Below, piece after piece: positions 10,409 to 19,047 of a stretch of DNA of 64,000 bases. The translations under genes and the position numbers were made by a program. Origin of the DNA: an uncultured Bryobacteraceae bacterium. Its GTDB lineage: Bacteria; Acidobacteriota; Terriglobia; Bryobacterales; Bryobacteraceae. Numbering within the stretch: position 1 is the first letter of the stretch; each line of letters starts with the position of its first letter. The DNA is taken from positions 116,550-180,549 of the forward strand of contig CALDSU010000015.1 in NCBI GenBank assembly GCA_937924525.1, given 5' to 3'. The notes under the pieces were generated by a model. The model was given only the letters and a program-made list of their open reading frames with translations, was not told where the DNA came from and did no database searches.

Positions 10409-10870
10409 ATGGAGCGCCCCGATTTCAGCGGACTCTGGCGCCTCGACCTGGCGGCCAGCCGGTTTGGCTTTCTGCAACCACCGCGCTCGCGCGAGGACCG
10501 GATCGAGCACCGCGATCCGCTCTGGCGGCTGGTCACCCGTCAGGTCGACACCAACGGCGACCAGACGGTCGAGAGAGTCCTCACGCTGGATGGAACGGAG
10601 ATCTGCATCCCGGTGCTCGGGACGCCGCGGCGTTATCGGGCCGACTGGATCGCCGACGGCGTCTGGATCGAATGCCGCTGGACGATCAGCGGCAGCGAGC
10701 GCGTGTTGCGGGAACTCTGGCGCCTCGCGGACTCCGGAGACACCGTACGGATCGAGAGGCGTTACGAGCAGACGGGAGGCGCGGTGCGCCAGCAGTTATC
10801 TCTCCGGCGCGTGCCCCCCGTAGACTGGACTCGCCTCAGTTCCTGCTCCCTTGGCCCGCCTCCTGGGTGA
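10409..10870 (+). CDS. Small hypothetical protein, lipocalin/DUF-like beta-rich
   Basis: A 153-residue protein starting MERPDFSGLWRLDLAASRFGF. The opening 'F-S-G-x-W' with a run of alternating beta-type residues resembles small acidobacterial lipocalin-like beta-barrel proteins, but no firm family can be assigned. AGGAG directly precedes the ATG at 10409; the frame extends upstream to 10331, but that part overlaps the previous gene and has out-of-character composition. Its 3' end overlaps the convergent desuccinylase-like gene by 35 bp. There is no signal peptide in this start choice. Function unknown. Confidence 0.65.
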   Translation: MERPDFSGLWRLDLAASRFGFLQPPRSREDRIEHRDPLWRLVTRQVDTNGDQTVERVLTLDGTEICIPVLGTPRRYRADWIADGVWIECRWTISGSERVLRELWRLADSGDTVRIERRYEQTGGAVRQQLSLRRVPPVDWTRLSSCSLGPPPG

Positions 10871-11810
10871 CCAGAAACAGCGGTTCGCCGGCGGTGACGC
10901 GGGGGCACTCGTGAATCAACACCACCCGCCCGGAGGTCGGGGCGTGGTACTGCTCCAGCACCCGGCCGCGGAGATCCAGTAACGATCCGAGCAGTTGGTC
11001 GCGTTCGACCCGCGCGAGCAGCGTTACTTCCGCAACCAGGAATCCCGGCTGGGTCGCGTTCAGGCTCTCATCGATGTTACCGTCGCCGAACAAGTGATGG
11101 CGGCAGGGGGCCGCCTCGGCGTCTCCGGCGACGATTTCCAGGTGTTTGAGCAGATTCCAGACGCCGCGGGTATAGAGCGCCAAGTCCTCGGGGTGAATCC
11201 GACCGGCGCCGCGGGCTTCGGTGTAAAGAAAGGGGATACCGCGCGCCCGGGCGGCGGATACGGTGCGGCCCGGCGGGATGGTAGGGTGCCCCCAAACGAC
11301 GGGCGCGCCGAAGGCGAACGCGGCGGCGCGGGAGCGCGGGTCGTCGGCGGCATAACCCACTAGCGCGGGCATCGCGCAGGCCACGCCGGCGCTGTGCAGG
11401 TCCAGGTAAAAGTCGGCCCGGGCCAGAATCCGCTGGTCGAAGTGCCAGGCGATGACTTCCGTGGGGGAGCCGTCAGGCCGCCCGGGAAACACGCGCGCCA
11501 GATTGCCGCCGTCCAGCGGACTGGTGCGGGAGCAGTTCCAGAAGGCGGGTCCGTTCACCACGGGTACGGCCAGAAAGTCGCCGGCCATCGACACCGAGTC
11601 CAGTCCGCGGTAGACGTCGAAAATCGTGCGCACGCCTTCGAACTCATCGCCATGCACGCCGGCGCTGACCACCAGTGTGGGCCCGTCGAGCTCGCCGCGC
11701 GCCAACAGCACCGGCATGGTCAGCCGGTGGCCCCGGGCTTCGAACTCAAGCTCCAACTCGTGCTTGGAATTGCGGGGAAACTGCCGCGGATCGAATTGGG
11801 AGGGCGGCAT
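10836..11810 (-). CDS. Succinylglutamate desuccinylase/aspartoacylase-family zinc hydrolase
   Basis: M14-like metallohydrolase that would cleave an N-acyl amino acid or related amide. The 324-residue sequence carries the zinc site: VSAGVHGDEFEG (His and Glu ligands) and, later, FYLDLHSAG with the third ligand. The C-terminal beta domain (LDLRGRVLEQYHAPTSGRVV) resembles those of the AstE/aspartoacylase family. The start at 11810 (MPPSQFDPRQF) has AGGAG eight nt upstream, whereas the frame opens 24 nt earlier inside the preceding gene. It begins 5 nt after the sialidase stop and is the last gene of a four-gene minus-strand operon. The substrate is undetermined. Confidence 0.88.
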   Translation of the reverse strand: MPPSQFDPRQFPRNSKHELELEFEARGHRLTMPVLLARGELDGPTLVVSAGVHGDEFEGVRTIFDVYRGLDSVSMAGDFLAVPVVNGPAFWNCSRTSPLDGGNLARVFPGRPDGSPTEVIAWHFDQRILARADFYLDLHSAGVACAMPALVGYAADDPRSRAAAFAFGAPVVWGHPTIPPGRTVSAARARGIPFLYTEARGAGRIHPEDLALYTRGVWNLLKHLEIVAGDAEAAPCRHHLFGDGNIDESLNATQPGFLVAEVTLLARVERDQLLGSLLDLRGRVLEQYHAPTSGRVVLIHECPRVTAGEPLFLVTQEAGQGSRN

Positions 11811-11815
11811 GCGGT

Positions 11816-12907
11816 TTACTCCTGTTCCAGCCACTCACGGGTGACGCGGGCCCAGCGCACGTCCCGTCCGCCGTCCGGACGCTGCTGCTGCCAGACGGCC
11901 ACGATGACGCCATCGCGCGTCTGCGTCAAACCGGGGTAAGACGCCTGGTAGCCGATGGGATTAGCCAATATCTTCGGCGGCGAAAAATGTCGGCCGCCGT
12001 CGGCCGAAATCGCGATCACCAGGGGAAAACGATGGACCGGCGAACGATTCCACACCGCGACCACGTGCGGCCGCCCTTCGAGGCGCAACAAGGCGGTGGG
12101 CGTATTGTGGCCCACCAGCACGCTCGGTTGGGGTTCTGACCAGGTCGCGCCGCTATCCACCGAACGGCTCTCCCAATGGTGGGAACCGCCCGAACGGAGC
12201 ACCATCCAGATCTCGCCGTCGGCCAGTTGCACAATGGACGGTTCGCAGAGGCCATTGGTGGAGCCTGGGGTCATTTTGGGGATGAAGGTGGTGAGATTGC
12301 CGTGCAGCGTCCAGCGCAGGCCGTCGCGGGATTTCAACAGGCCGCTGGCCAGCACCATTTCGCCCTCGGTGCGCGCCGCCATCCCCTGCTCGGCCCACAA
12401 GTCCCAGGAAATGCCCATGGCGTAGGTGCCGTCCGCGAGTACGATGCCGTTATGCTGCTTGCCGGGGGTGTACTGACGCGGAATGTGGATCTCTTCGGGC
12501 TGCGACCAGGTTTGTCCGTTGTTGTCGCTGCGGATGACAAAGGTCCAGGCTTTTTCGATGCGATTCGGCCGGGTGACGCGCGTCGCGTAGACGAACACCT
12601 GGTTGCCGTCCACCAGGATGTTGGCGTCGCCAAAGAAGTACTCCTGGCTGCTGAACAGGAGTTGGGGCTTGGACCACGTGCGCGCGCCGTCGGCGGAAAA
12701 CGCCCCGTAGACACGGCCGCTGGGGCCGCTCTTGGGATTCACGCCGAACACGCAGAGCAAGCGCCCGTCGCCCAGGCGGGCCACCTGAGGAATATTGTTG
12801 AGGTGAAATTCACCCCCGTCGGACTGGGCGACAAAACCGGATTCGGGGGCGGCGGCGGCCAGCCGGACGGCCAGTCCCAGGAAGATGCAGGAACGGAGAA
12901 TCAGCAT
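11816..12907 (-). CDS. Exported sialidase/BNR-repeat glycosidase-like protein
   Basis: A secreted 363-residue six-bladed beta-propeller protein. The start MLILRSCIFLGLAVRLAAAAP is a clear Sec signal peptide; the frame opens far upstream, but that part is antisense noise within the PLP-enzyme gene. Asp-box repeats (SxDxGxxW) appear as SADGARTWSKP, SDNNGQTWSQP, SVDSGATWSEP and the degenerate SADGGRHFSPP. This is the layout of exo-alpha-sialidases (GH33-like), though acidobacterial members may act on other sugars. Its ATG overlaps the end of the upstream PLP-enzyme gene by 7 nt, so translation is coupled. Whether the catalytic Arg triad is complete I cannot confirm by eye. Confidence 0.85.
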   Translation of the reverse strand: MLILRSCIFLGLAVRLAAAAPESGFVAQSDGGEFHLNNIPQVARLGDGRLLCVFGVNPKSGPSGRVYGAFSADGARTWSKPQLLFSSQEYFFGDANILVDGNQVFVYATRVTRPNRIEKAWTFVIRSDNNGQTWSQPEEIHIPRQYTPGKQHNGIVLADGTYAMGISWDLWAEQGMAARTEGEMVLASGLLKSRDGLRWTLHGNLTTFIPKMTPGSTNGLCEPSIVQLADGEIWMVLRSGGSHHWESRSVDSGATWSEPQPSVLVGHNTPTALLRLEGRPHVVAVWNRSPVHRFPLVIAISADGGRHFSPPKILANPIGYQASYPGLTQTRDGVIVAVWQQQRPDGGRDVRWARVTREWLEQE

Positions 12908-13941
12908 GACAAGACCTCGGCGCGTAAGAAGCCGCGCAGTTCGGCGGCAGGCAGCAAAGTGTCCGGGTGGGCGGACGCCGCGACGGCGATCGATACGGGA
13001 TCTTTGAAGCCCGTGCCGGTCACCAGGCAGATCGCCGGATCGCCCGGCTGGACGCGGCCTTCCGCCAAAGCCCGGCGGAAGCCCGCCAGGGCAGTGGCGC
13101 CCGCGGGTTCGGCGAAAATTCCCTCCAGGGCGAGCAGCAGGCGCTGGCATTCGTAAACTTCCTCATCGGAGACGGCGAACGCCGCGCCGCCGTTCGCCAG
13201 CAGATGTTTTAGCGCCAGCGAGGCGTCGATGTCGAAGGGCACGGAAAGACCGCTGATCCGGGTCGTGCTTTGCACCGGCCGAATCTCCCGATCCCCTCTC
13301 CGCCAGGCGGCGGTGACCGTCAGGCATCCTTCCGGCTGCACCACGTGGACCGGCCAGCGGGACCCGGCCAGCCCGCGGGCAGTCGCCGTGTACAATCCGC
13401 CGCCCCCCACCGGAACGAACACGTGATGGGGCTCCGGACCCGCCTGTTCCCGCAACTCCCGCCCCAGCGCCTCAACGCCCGCCATGCCGGCGGGGCAATG
13501 GCGGTACGCTGACACCACCAGAGGCACGCCATCCGCGCGAGCCAACTCCGCCAGCAGCCGGAAGACGTCTTCCGTCACGGCCGCGTCCGCGCCGAAACCC
13601 TTCACCCGAATCACCCGCGCGCCGTGCGCTCGCATCTGCAACAGTTTGCCTTCCGGCGCGGCTTCGTTCACCATGATGGCGCAGCGCACCTGGTAGCGGG
13701 CGCAGTAGGCGGCCAAAGCCGAGCCGGTGTTGCCGGAGGAGGTCGCCACGCAGGCGCGCGCGCCGGCCGCCAGCATCGCCGTGATCTCCGTGGCGATAAA
13801 GCGGTCTTTGTACGATCCGGACGGATTCGTGCTCTCCAGCTTGAAGTACAGCCGGCTCACGCCGAGCTCGCGGGCCAGCCGGTGGCTGCGAACCAGCGGC
13901 GTCCGGCCTTCACCCAGGGTTGCGGTCATCTCCATTAGCAT
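12901..13941 (-). CDS. Threonine synthase-like PLP-dependent enzyme
   Basis: Fold-type II PLP enzyme of 346 residues. STNPSGSYKDR holds the lysine that would form the Schiff base, followed by the substrate-phosphate loop TSSGNTGSALAAY and the PLP-phosphate loop VPVGGGGLYT. It lacks the long N-terminal domain of classical threonine synthase, so threonine synthase, a threonine/serine dehydratase or a diaminopropionate-type enzyme are all possible. Start candidates are the ATGs at 13941, 13935 and 13929; I chose the first, 19 nt after the membrane-protein gene. The stop overlaps the sialidase ATG. Its place between a glycosyltransferase-like gene and a sialidase is odd for amino-acid biosynthesis. 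Confidence 0.88.
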   Translation of the reverse strand: MLMEMTATLGEGRTPLVRSHRLARELGVSRLYFKLESTNPSGSYKDRFIATEITAMLAAGARACVATSSGNTGSALAAYCARYQVRCAIMVNEAAPEGKLLQMRAHGARVIRVKGFGADAAVTEDVFRLLAELARADGVPLVVSAYRHCPAGMAGVEALGRELREQAGPEPHHVFVPVGGGGLYTATARGLAGSRWPVHVVQPEGCLTVTAAWRRGDREIRPVQSTTRISGLSVPFDIDASLALKHLLANGGAAFAVSDEEVYECQRLLLALEGIFAEPAGATALAGFRRALAEGRVQPGDPAICLVTGTGFKDPVSIAVAASAHPDTLLPAAELRGFLRAEVLSC

Positions 13942-13960
13942 AGGGCAGCCGGCGGCCGTT

Positions 13961-15367
13961 CTATGGGCCCAGCCTGCAAACGGGTCCAAGATCGTAGACG
14001 GCGTAAGGGGCCGCCGCGAAAACGGGGTTGAGCTTGAGTTCTTCCAGGAACGGCGCCAGGACCCGGCGGTCGTCCGGGAAAACGTCCGGCGCACTGAGCA
14101 GATGGGTCGCCCCTGAATCACAAAGGTCGGTTCGCATGGCCGCCGGCGGAAGCCACGGGTTGTATGCCAGGCTCCGCCGTCCCGTGAACAGACTCACCGT
14201 GCGGGGCTTCCGGCACGCGATCACCGCCGCGGCGGGCAGAGAGTCTTTCACGTACTGGTAGGCGGCCAGCGCCGCCGGATCGTTCAAACCGTAGATGGGA
14301 GGGTTGCGCTGGAAATCCAGATGGGCGCGGAATTGCGTCAGCAGCGCCGCCGCGGCCAGTACTGCCGGGAGCCACGGCCCGCGCGCCAGCGTTCCGGCGC
14401 CCCGCACCAGGCCGAGCAGCCACAATGGCATGAGCGGCAGCAGAAACCGCGCGGGATCGCTGTACGGCCACACCAGCACTACGGGCAGGTACAGCACGGC
14501 GAAGGCGAACCAGGCGGGACGCCGTTCGTCGACCACGAGCCGCCAGAGCCCGAACATTCCCAGCAGCAGCAGCGGCGGCGCCATCCACATTGCCGGCCAC
14601 ACCACGCCGGTCAGTTCGAGGGGAATCTGGATCAAGTTCCGGCGCAGGGTCATCCAGGTCACCGACCGCAGAGCGGGGAGATAGGCGCCGCCGCCCGGCG
14701 CCAGCGCCGACTGCACGGCCATGCATCCCACCGCGAGGCAGGTCGAAACCGCGGCGAAGCGGGTCCAACGGCCCCAGCGCCACCAGGAATGAAGCGCGCC
14801 TCCCGCCACCAGGAACAAACCCGCGCTCCGCAGCGAGTAAGCGCACCCGCCGGCCAGACCCGCGGCGACCGCGCGCCACCACGAGGCGTGCGCCCCCTGG
14901 GGAACCAGCGCCAGCGCCAGCGCCTGCGCCAGCAGGAATGGGAAATCGGAATTGATGTGGGAGGCCAGCCGCGAATACTCAAAGTGTGCGGCCAGCATGC
15001 CGAGCACGGCAACCGTCTCCCACGGGCGGGCGATTCGCCAGACGGCCGCCGCCACGGCCGCGAGCGCCGCGACGTACCAAAACCACATCATCCCCTGGAA
15101 CGCCATCCAGTCAAGCCCGCGCCACGCCACCAGCGGCGCCAGGAGCAGCGGCAACCCAGGCGGATAGGTCTCCAGGACCCACGGCAGCGAACGCACAGGC
15201 GCGTGGAGCACCGACGAGTAGGGCCTGCCAGCCAGCAGATTCTCGGCGTGACGCAGGTAGAGCGAGCCGTCGTCCGACCAGCCGTGCAGGGAGGTGAGCC
15301 CGGCAGCCTGCCACACCGCCGCGCTGAGCAGAATCACCGACACGACGCTGATTTCACGGACGCGCAT
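13961..15367 (-). CDS. Polytopic membrane glycosyltransferase-like protein (GT39/ArnT type)
   Basis: A 468-residue integral membrane protein with about ten hydrophobic segments and a soluble C-terminal tail of about 110 residues. The first loop after TM1 carries GWSDDGSLYLRHAENLLAG, the acidic motif position of GT-C transferases that use polyprenyl-phosphate sugars. I start it at the ATG at 15367 (MRVREISVVSVILLSAAVW), since TM1 follows at once; the frame opens at 15487 without hydrophobic content. It is the first gene of the four-gene minus operon ending at 10836. The donor, acceptor and exact family are not determinable here. Confidence 0.75.
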   Translation of the reverse strand: MRVREISVVSVILLSAAVWQAAGLTSLHGWSDDGSLYLRHAENLLAGRPYSSVLHAPVRSLPWVLETYPPGLPLLLAPLVAWRGLDWMAFQGMMWFWYVAALAAVAAAVWRIARPWETVAVLGMLAAHFEYSRLASHINSDFPFLLAQALALALVPQGAHASWWRAVAAGLAGGCAYSLRSAGLFLVAGGALHSWWRWGRWTRFAAVSTCLAVGCMAVQSALAPGGGAYLPALRSVTWMTLRRNLIQIPLELTGVVWPAMWMAPPLLLLGMFGLWRLVVDERRPAWFAFAVLYLPVVLVWPYSDPARFLLPLMPLWLLGLVRGAGTLARGPWLPAVLAAAALLTQFRAHLDFQRNPPIYGLNDPAALAAYQYVKDSLPAAAVIACRKPRTVSLFTGRRSLAYNPWLPPAAMRTDLCDSGATHLLSAPDVFPDDRRVLAPFLEELKLNPVFAAAPYAVYDLGPVCRLGP

Positions 15368-15621
15368 GGGCCGAACCAGGAGGCTAGCACGCCCTGCGGC
15401 AGGCCTTCTAAGGTGAAAGGCGTAGGCTGCCCTCCCGGCGCATTCCCTATCCCCTTGGTTTAGTGTTGCATAAGGTACTAAGGACAACGGCGCAAATTTT
15501 AGGGTCTCTCTAGTCCCGCTAGTCCATCCGACCTATAGGCGGAGTCCGCCGCATCCGCTAGAATTAGAACTGGGTAAAAGTCCCGGGTCGTGAAGACGAA
15601 AAGGAGTCCGTTACGCCCGTT

Positions 15622-16056
15622 TTGGCCATTGCCGTGAGTATCCTGATTCTCATCATCGCTCCGATTCTCTTTGCCTATTGGTTTCGGTACACGTGCCTGC
15701 TGGTGTTGCAATCACGTTGCGACGAGCGGCGGGCGGCGGCGGTGGCGGCGACGATCCGGTTGAACTTTGCCGACGTCCAGAAAAGCTTGGGTTCGAGTCT
15801 GCAGACAACCCCGCTTGACCGGTTGCACCAGATGCTTGAGGACGACTACCAGACGCTGACGGATCTGCTGAAGCCGTTGGGTGGAACCGAGGGCCTGGAC
15901 CGCCGGCTGCTGTTGCTCAACTACCAGTTGATGCGGCGCTGGTATTCGATTTGCCGGACGATCTTCCCCGAGCAGTCGCGGGCGGCGCTGGCTGAGATGG
16001 CGCGCATCCTTCAGTTCCTGGCGGGAGACTTCGGGCAGCGCGCCTCCGCGAACTGA
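15622..16056 (+). CDS. Small membrane-anchored protein of unknown function
   Basis: About 144 residues: one N-terminal membrane helix (VSILILIIAPILFAYWFRYTCLLVL) followed by a cytoplasmic helical domain with regularly spaced leucines (TPLDRLHQMLEDDYQTLTDLLKPL). No known motif. No ATG is available; TTG at 15622 or GTG at 15634 are the candidates. AAGGAG at 15601-15606 lies rather far (about 15 nt) from the TTG. A TAGAAT box at 15558-15563 may be its promoter. It converges with the 16064 gene, 7 bp apart, another small membrane protein. An opposite-strand frame (15499-15711) overlaps its start and looks spurious. Confidence 0.7.
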   Translation: MAIAVSILILIIAPILFAYWFRYTCLLVLQSRCDERRAAAVAATIRLNFADVQKSLGSSLQTTPLDRLHQMLEDDYQTLTDLLKPLGGTEGLDRRLLLLNYQLMRRWYSICRTIFPEQSRAALAEMARILQFLAGDFGQRASAN

Positions 16057-16063
16057 TCCCCGC

Positions 16064-16501
16064 TCAGATTCGCCAGAAATCCGGACGCCAGTTCCGAATT
16101 TGTTTCTTGATCTCGGCCTTATCCAGATTCTGCTCGATCGCCTTCCTGGCGAGGTCTGGCAATTCCTCATCCGAGGCGAATCGTAAGGCGATCAACTGCG
16201 CCTCTGTCAATTGGCCGATCCGCGCGTGCTCGGATTCGGGCAGGAGTCGCATCAGGCGCAACCGCTCCTCCAGGCGGATGACGCGGTCCTGCACTCGCAA
16301 CGGGTAGGTCCGGATGCGGAGACAAGCCACGATCAGCGCCAGGGCGAACAGGGCGCCCCAGATGGTCTGGAAGCTGGGGTTCTGCCAGGCGAACCAGATC
16401 GTCACCGGGAAGTTCAGGATGACGACCATGAACGCAAAGAAGTGATACGGGGGATCGTAGCGAACGTGTGTCGCGAGAGACTGCTGCGGTTGATCGGGCA
16501 T
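16064..16501 (-). CDS. DUF6526-like small membrane protein
   Basis: A 145-residue protein beginning MPDQPQQSLATHVRYDPPYHFFAF, with two membrane helices (FAFMVVILNFPVTIWFAW and IWGALFALALIVACL) and a C-terminal cytoplasmic region with an RLEERLRLMRLLPE coiled segment. The 'N/T-H-x-R-Y-x-P-x-Y-H-F' start and two-helix layout match what I recall of the DUF6526 family; the function is unknown. The last residues (RNWRPDFWRI) are aromatic-rich. It converges with the 15622 gene. A 58-bp gap separates it from the YdjM-like gene upstream on the same strand, so a shared transcript is possible. Confidence 0.78.
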   Translation of the reverse strand: MPDQPQQSLATHVRYDPPYHFFAFMVVILNFPVTIWFAWQNPSFQTIWGALFALALIVACLRIRTYPLRVQDRVIRLEERLRLMRLLPESEHARIGQLTEAQLIALRFASDEELPDLARKAIEQNLDKAEIKKQIRNWRPDFWRI

Positions 16502-16559
16502 AGAGCTGCTTCCTCCTTCGCACTAGTGTAATCGGAGGAGGGCGCCGCCACACGCGAAT

Positions 16560-17540
16560 TTAGCGGATGCGGGGCCTGCCAAACGAAAAGCCGGCTTGCA
16601 AGACGCGATTGGCGGAGTCGACGCGCGCGGAAGCCACGAATCCCGGCTGCTGGGGTGTTCCAAAGCGAAGGTCAAGCAGATCCACCTGCCACTCCCCTTC
16701 CGGCAGAGGAGTGACGATCCAGTGCGGGAAGGCGGCGAAGCGAAGAAACGCCTGAAACGGTGGTGTGGCCGCGGCGGCTTGCCGGGCGGGGCTGGACTCG
16801 GCGGGGTAGAAGGTCTGGCCGGCTTCCGGGTCGAAGCGCCGCAGCAGGTTCACCGGCGCCATGGCATACCGTCCCGAGGAGCGGACGAGCCCGCGCCAGC
16901 GGAGCGGGCTCACCGGATCGGGTAGCGCGGCTACGGCGGCTGGCGGGGATCCGCCATACAAGTGGGCGTCCAGAATCGCCACCGCCCGCTGATGGGCCCA
17001 GGCGCGGCCTGCCGACCACAGCAGGAAAAATCCCAAAGCGAACCGCGCCCACCCGCGGCCGGGAGCGCCCTGACGCCGGCTTTCCCCGATCTCCAAACCC
17101 ACCAGCCGCGAGAACGCCGGGGCCGCCAGGGCCAGCAGAAAAGCAATCAGGACCCAAAGATCGACCACGGGCATGAAGTCCAGCCGTAGCCACGCCGTCG
17201 AGAACGGAAGGGCCAGCCTGGTTCCATAGATGTTCGTCCAGTCCATCAGGACGTGAGAGAGCACGCCGGCGAGAGATATTAGGTACGTCCCACGCCAATC
17301 CCGCCTTTTCGCGCGTACCGCCAGCAAGGGAATGGCCGCCAGGAGCGGGGCCGCAGCCAGAGCGTGCGTGAAGTGGCGGTGATAGTCCAGGTAGACGTGG
17401 TTGCCGAACGCGCCGCTGACCACGTCGAGATCGGGAACATTAGCGGCCAGGACTGCGGTGAGCGTCGCTCGGGGAGCCAGCCGGCCCAAACCGGCGCGCG
17501 CCAGCAGCACTCCCGTCAGCGTATGGGTCAGGGTGTCCAA
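16560..17540 (-). CDS. YdjM-type membrane metal-dependent hydrolase
   Basis: A 326-residue inner-membrane protein of the YdjM/DUF457 'LexA-binding, inner membrane-associated putative hydrolase' group. It starts MDTLTHTLTGVLLARAGLG and has conserved His/Asp positions typical of this family: THTLTG, NVPDLDVV, YHRHFTHAL, and SHVLMDWTNIYGTR. About five hydrophobic stretches are followed by a periplasmic or cytoplasmic C-terminal domain of about 130 residues. Hydrolase activity is a family prediction, not demonstrated for most members. The tRNA-His gene lies 90 bp upstream on the same strand. Confidence 0.85.
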   Translation of the reverse strand: MDTLTHTLTGVLLARAGLGRLAPRATLTAVLAANVPDLDVVSGAFGNHVYLDYHRHFTHALAAAPLLAAIPLLAVRAKRRDWRGTYLISLAGVLSHVLMDWTNIYGTRLALPFSTAWLRLDFMPVVDLWVLIAFLLALAAPAFSRLVGLEIGESRRQGAPGRGWARFALGFFLLWSAGRAWAHQRAVAILDAHLYGGSPPAAVAALPDPVSPLRWRGLVRSSGRYAMAPVNLLRRFDPEAGQTFYPAESSPARQAAAATPPFQAFLRFAAFPHWIVTPLPEGEWQVDLLDLRFGTPQQPGFVASARVDSANRVLQAGFSFGRPRIR

Positions 17541-17630
17541 CTCCTGATCGTAATACGCCCGGAGCGGCGGAGCCTTTTCGCCCGGATGGAGGCGGCGGAC
17601 AGCGGAAGGCTGGGGGGACAGGATAAGCTG

Positions 17631-17705
17631 GGGTGGGTAGAGGGATTCGAACCCTCGGCCACTGGAACCACAATCCAGCGCTCTACCGGCTGAGCTATAC
17701 CCACC
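17631..17705 (-). tRNA. tRNA-His (GUG anticodon)
   Basis: Read on the minus strand, GGTGGGT (17705-17699) pairs with ACCCACC (17638-17632) to form a perfect 7-bp acceptor stem. The D arm (GCTC...GAGC), an anticodon arm with stem CTGGA/TCCAG around the loop TTGTGGT, and a T arm with GGTTCGAATCC all follow. Loop positions 34-36 read GTG, which decodes histidine codons. The discriminator base is C, as expected for tRNA-His. A full CCA is not encoded, and position -1 is C in the DNA, so the essential G-1 would have to be added after transcription (Thg1-like route) or be provided by processing. Confidence 0.96.
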
Positions 17706-17741
17706 GTCCGGCGCCCCTTTAGTTTATCGCACTCGCCTGGC

Positions 17742-18977
17742 TTAGCGGAACAGGTTGGCCAGAGTGGTGATGATCAGCGCGTTGGTGAAATCCAGGAAAA
17801 ACGCTCCCACCAGCGGCACGACGAGGTACGCCCGGGGCGCAGGACCGAACTTCTCGGTGAGCACCTGCATGCAGGCGAGCGCGTTGGCGGTGGTGCCAAG
17901 CGTGAACCCGGAGAACCCGCCGGCCATCACGGCGGCGTCGTAGTCCCGACCCATGGCCCGGTAGACGAGCCCGCCCAGCGCCCAAATCAGCGCCACTTGG
18001 GCCGCGAGGATCGCGAACAGGGGCGCGGCCAGCGCGACCAGCTCCCATAAGCGCAGCGTGAGCAGCGCCATGACGATGAACAGGGAGAGCGCGATGTGAC
18101 CCAGGTTGTCGATTTCCCGCTGGGAGATGCGGATCCAGCGGAAACGGTCGTCGAGATTCCGCAACAGGCCGGCGGCCATCATCGCGCCCACGTAGGAGGG
18201 CAGCGTCAGCCCGGCGCGCTCGAACCAGGCGCTCACCAGCGTGCCAAGTCCCATCGCGACCGCGATGGCGAAGATACTGCTCCACAGCGCCGTGTGCTCG
18301 GCTACGGTCTCGGGGCTGACCGCGGAGGCTTCGAGTTTGGCTTCGCGGCCTTCGTAAACCAGTTGCTCGACCGGGGAGAGTGCGGCTTCCGCGGGCCGCA
18401 GGCCGTGGCGCTGGATCAGGCGCCCGCCCGCGTACCCGCCCAGCAATCCGCCGGCGACGATGCCAAACATCGCGGCCGCCAACCCCACGGTGGACGCCGC
18501 CGGGGCGCCCATCTGTTCCAGCAGGGGGCCAAAGGCCAGGGCGGTGGCCGGGCCGCCGGTCATGGAAACGGATCCGGTCACGACGCCGAGCAGGGGCGGC
18601 AAACCCAGCAGGAGCGCCAACCCGATGCCCAGCAGGTTTTGCAGGGCCGCGGCCACACTGGCCAGCACCAGGAACCAGCCCACCTGGACGCCGCCTTTGC
18701 GCAACAGGCGAAAACTGGCGCTCAAGCCCACGGTGGTGAAGAACGCCACCATCAGGATGTCGCGCAGCACCAGGTCCATCTCGAAGTTCACGTAACGGTC
18801 GCGGAGCGCCAGGGCCAGCATCGCGTAGAGCAAGCCCCCCACGACGGGGGCAGGAATGTGGAGGCGGTCGAGCAAGGAGACGCGGTCCTTGAGCCAGACC
18901 CCAGCCGCGACCCCCGCGGCGGAAAGGGCCAGCACCTGGACTGCGTTGAGTTTCAGGGTGAACACGTCGGCGGGCAT
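17742..18977 (-). CDS. gltS: Sodium/glutamate symporter
   Basis: Sodium-coupled glutamate importer of the ESS/GltS family. The 411 residues form two inverted membrane halves of about five helices each around a cytoplasmic linker. Each half has its glycine-rich re-entrant loop: SVSMTGGPATALAFGP in the first and GGFSGFTLGTTANALACMQ in the second. The start at 18977 (MPADVFTLKLNAVQVLALS) has GGGAG upstream; the frame continues to 19142 but without family similarity. It is divergent from the hydrogenase-protease gene (70-bp gap) and lies 36 bp from the tRNA-His gene. Confidence 0.92.
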   Translation of the reverse strand: MPADVFTLKLNAVQVLALSAAGVAAGVWLKDRVSLLDRLHIPAPVVGGLLYAMLALALRDRYVNFEMDLVLRDILMVAFFTTVGLSASFRLLRKGGVQVGWFLVLASVAAALQNLLGIGLALLLGLPPLLGVVTGSVSMTGGPATALAFGPLLEQMGAPAASTVGLAAAMFGIVAGGLLGGYAGGRLIQRHGLRPAEAALSPVEQLVYEGREAKLEASAVSPETVAEHTALWSSIFAIAVAMGLGTLVSAWFERAGLTLPSYVGAMMAAGLLRNLDDRFRWIRISQREIDNLGHIALSLFIVMALLTLRLWELVALAAPLFAILAAQVALIWALGGLVYRAMGRDYDAAVMAGGFSGFTLGTTANALACMQVLTEKFGPAPRAYLVVPLVGAFFLDFTNALIITTLANLFR

Positions 18978-19047
18978 CGCGCTCCCTTCAGGAGAGCACA
19001 GGCAGACCGCCGCCGCGCGGTGGTGCGAAACTGACGAGAGTAGACGG

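Noticed and set aside
12176..13156. A 326-codon plus-strand frame
   Set aside because: Antisense to the sialidase and PLP-enzyme genes, which have matching Asp-boxes and a PLP lysine motif.
15499..15711. A 70-codon minus-strand ORF
   Set aside because: It overlaps the start of the 15622 membrane protein and has no natural protein features.
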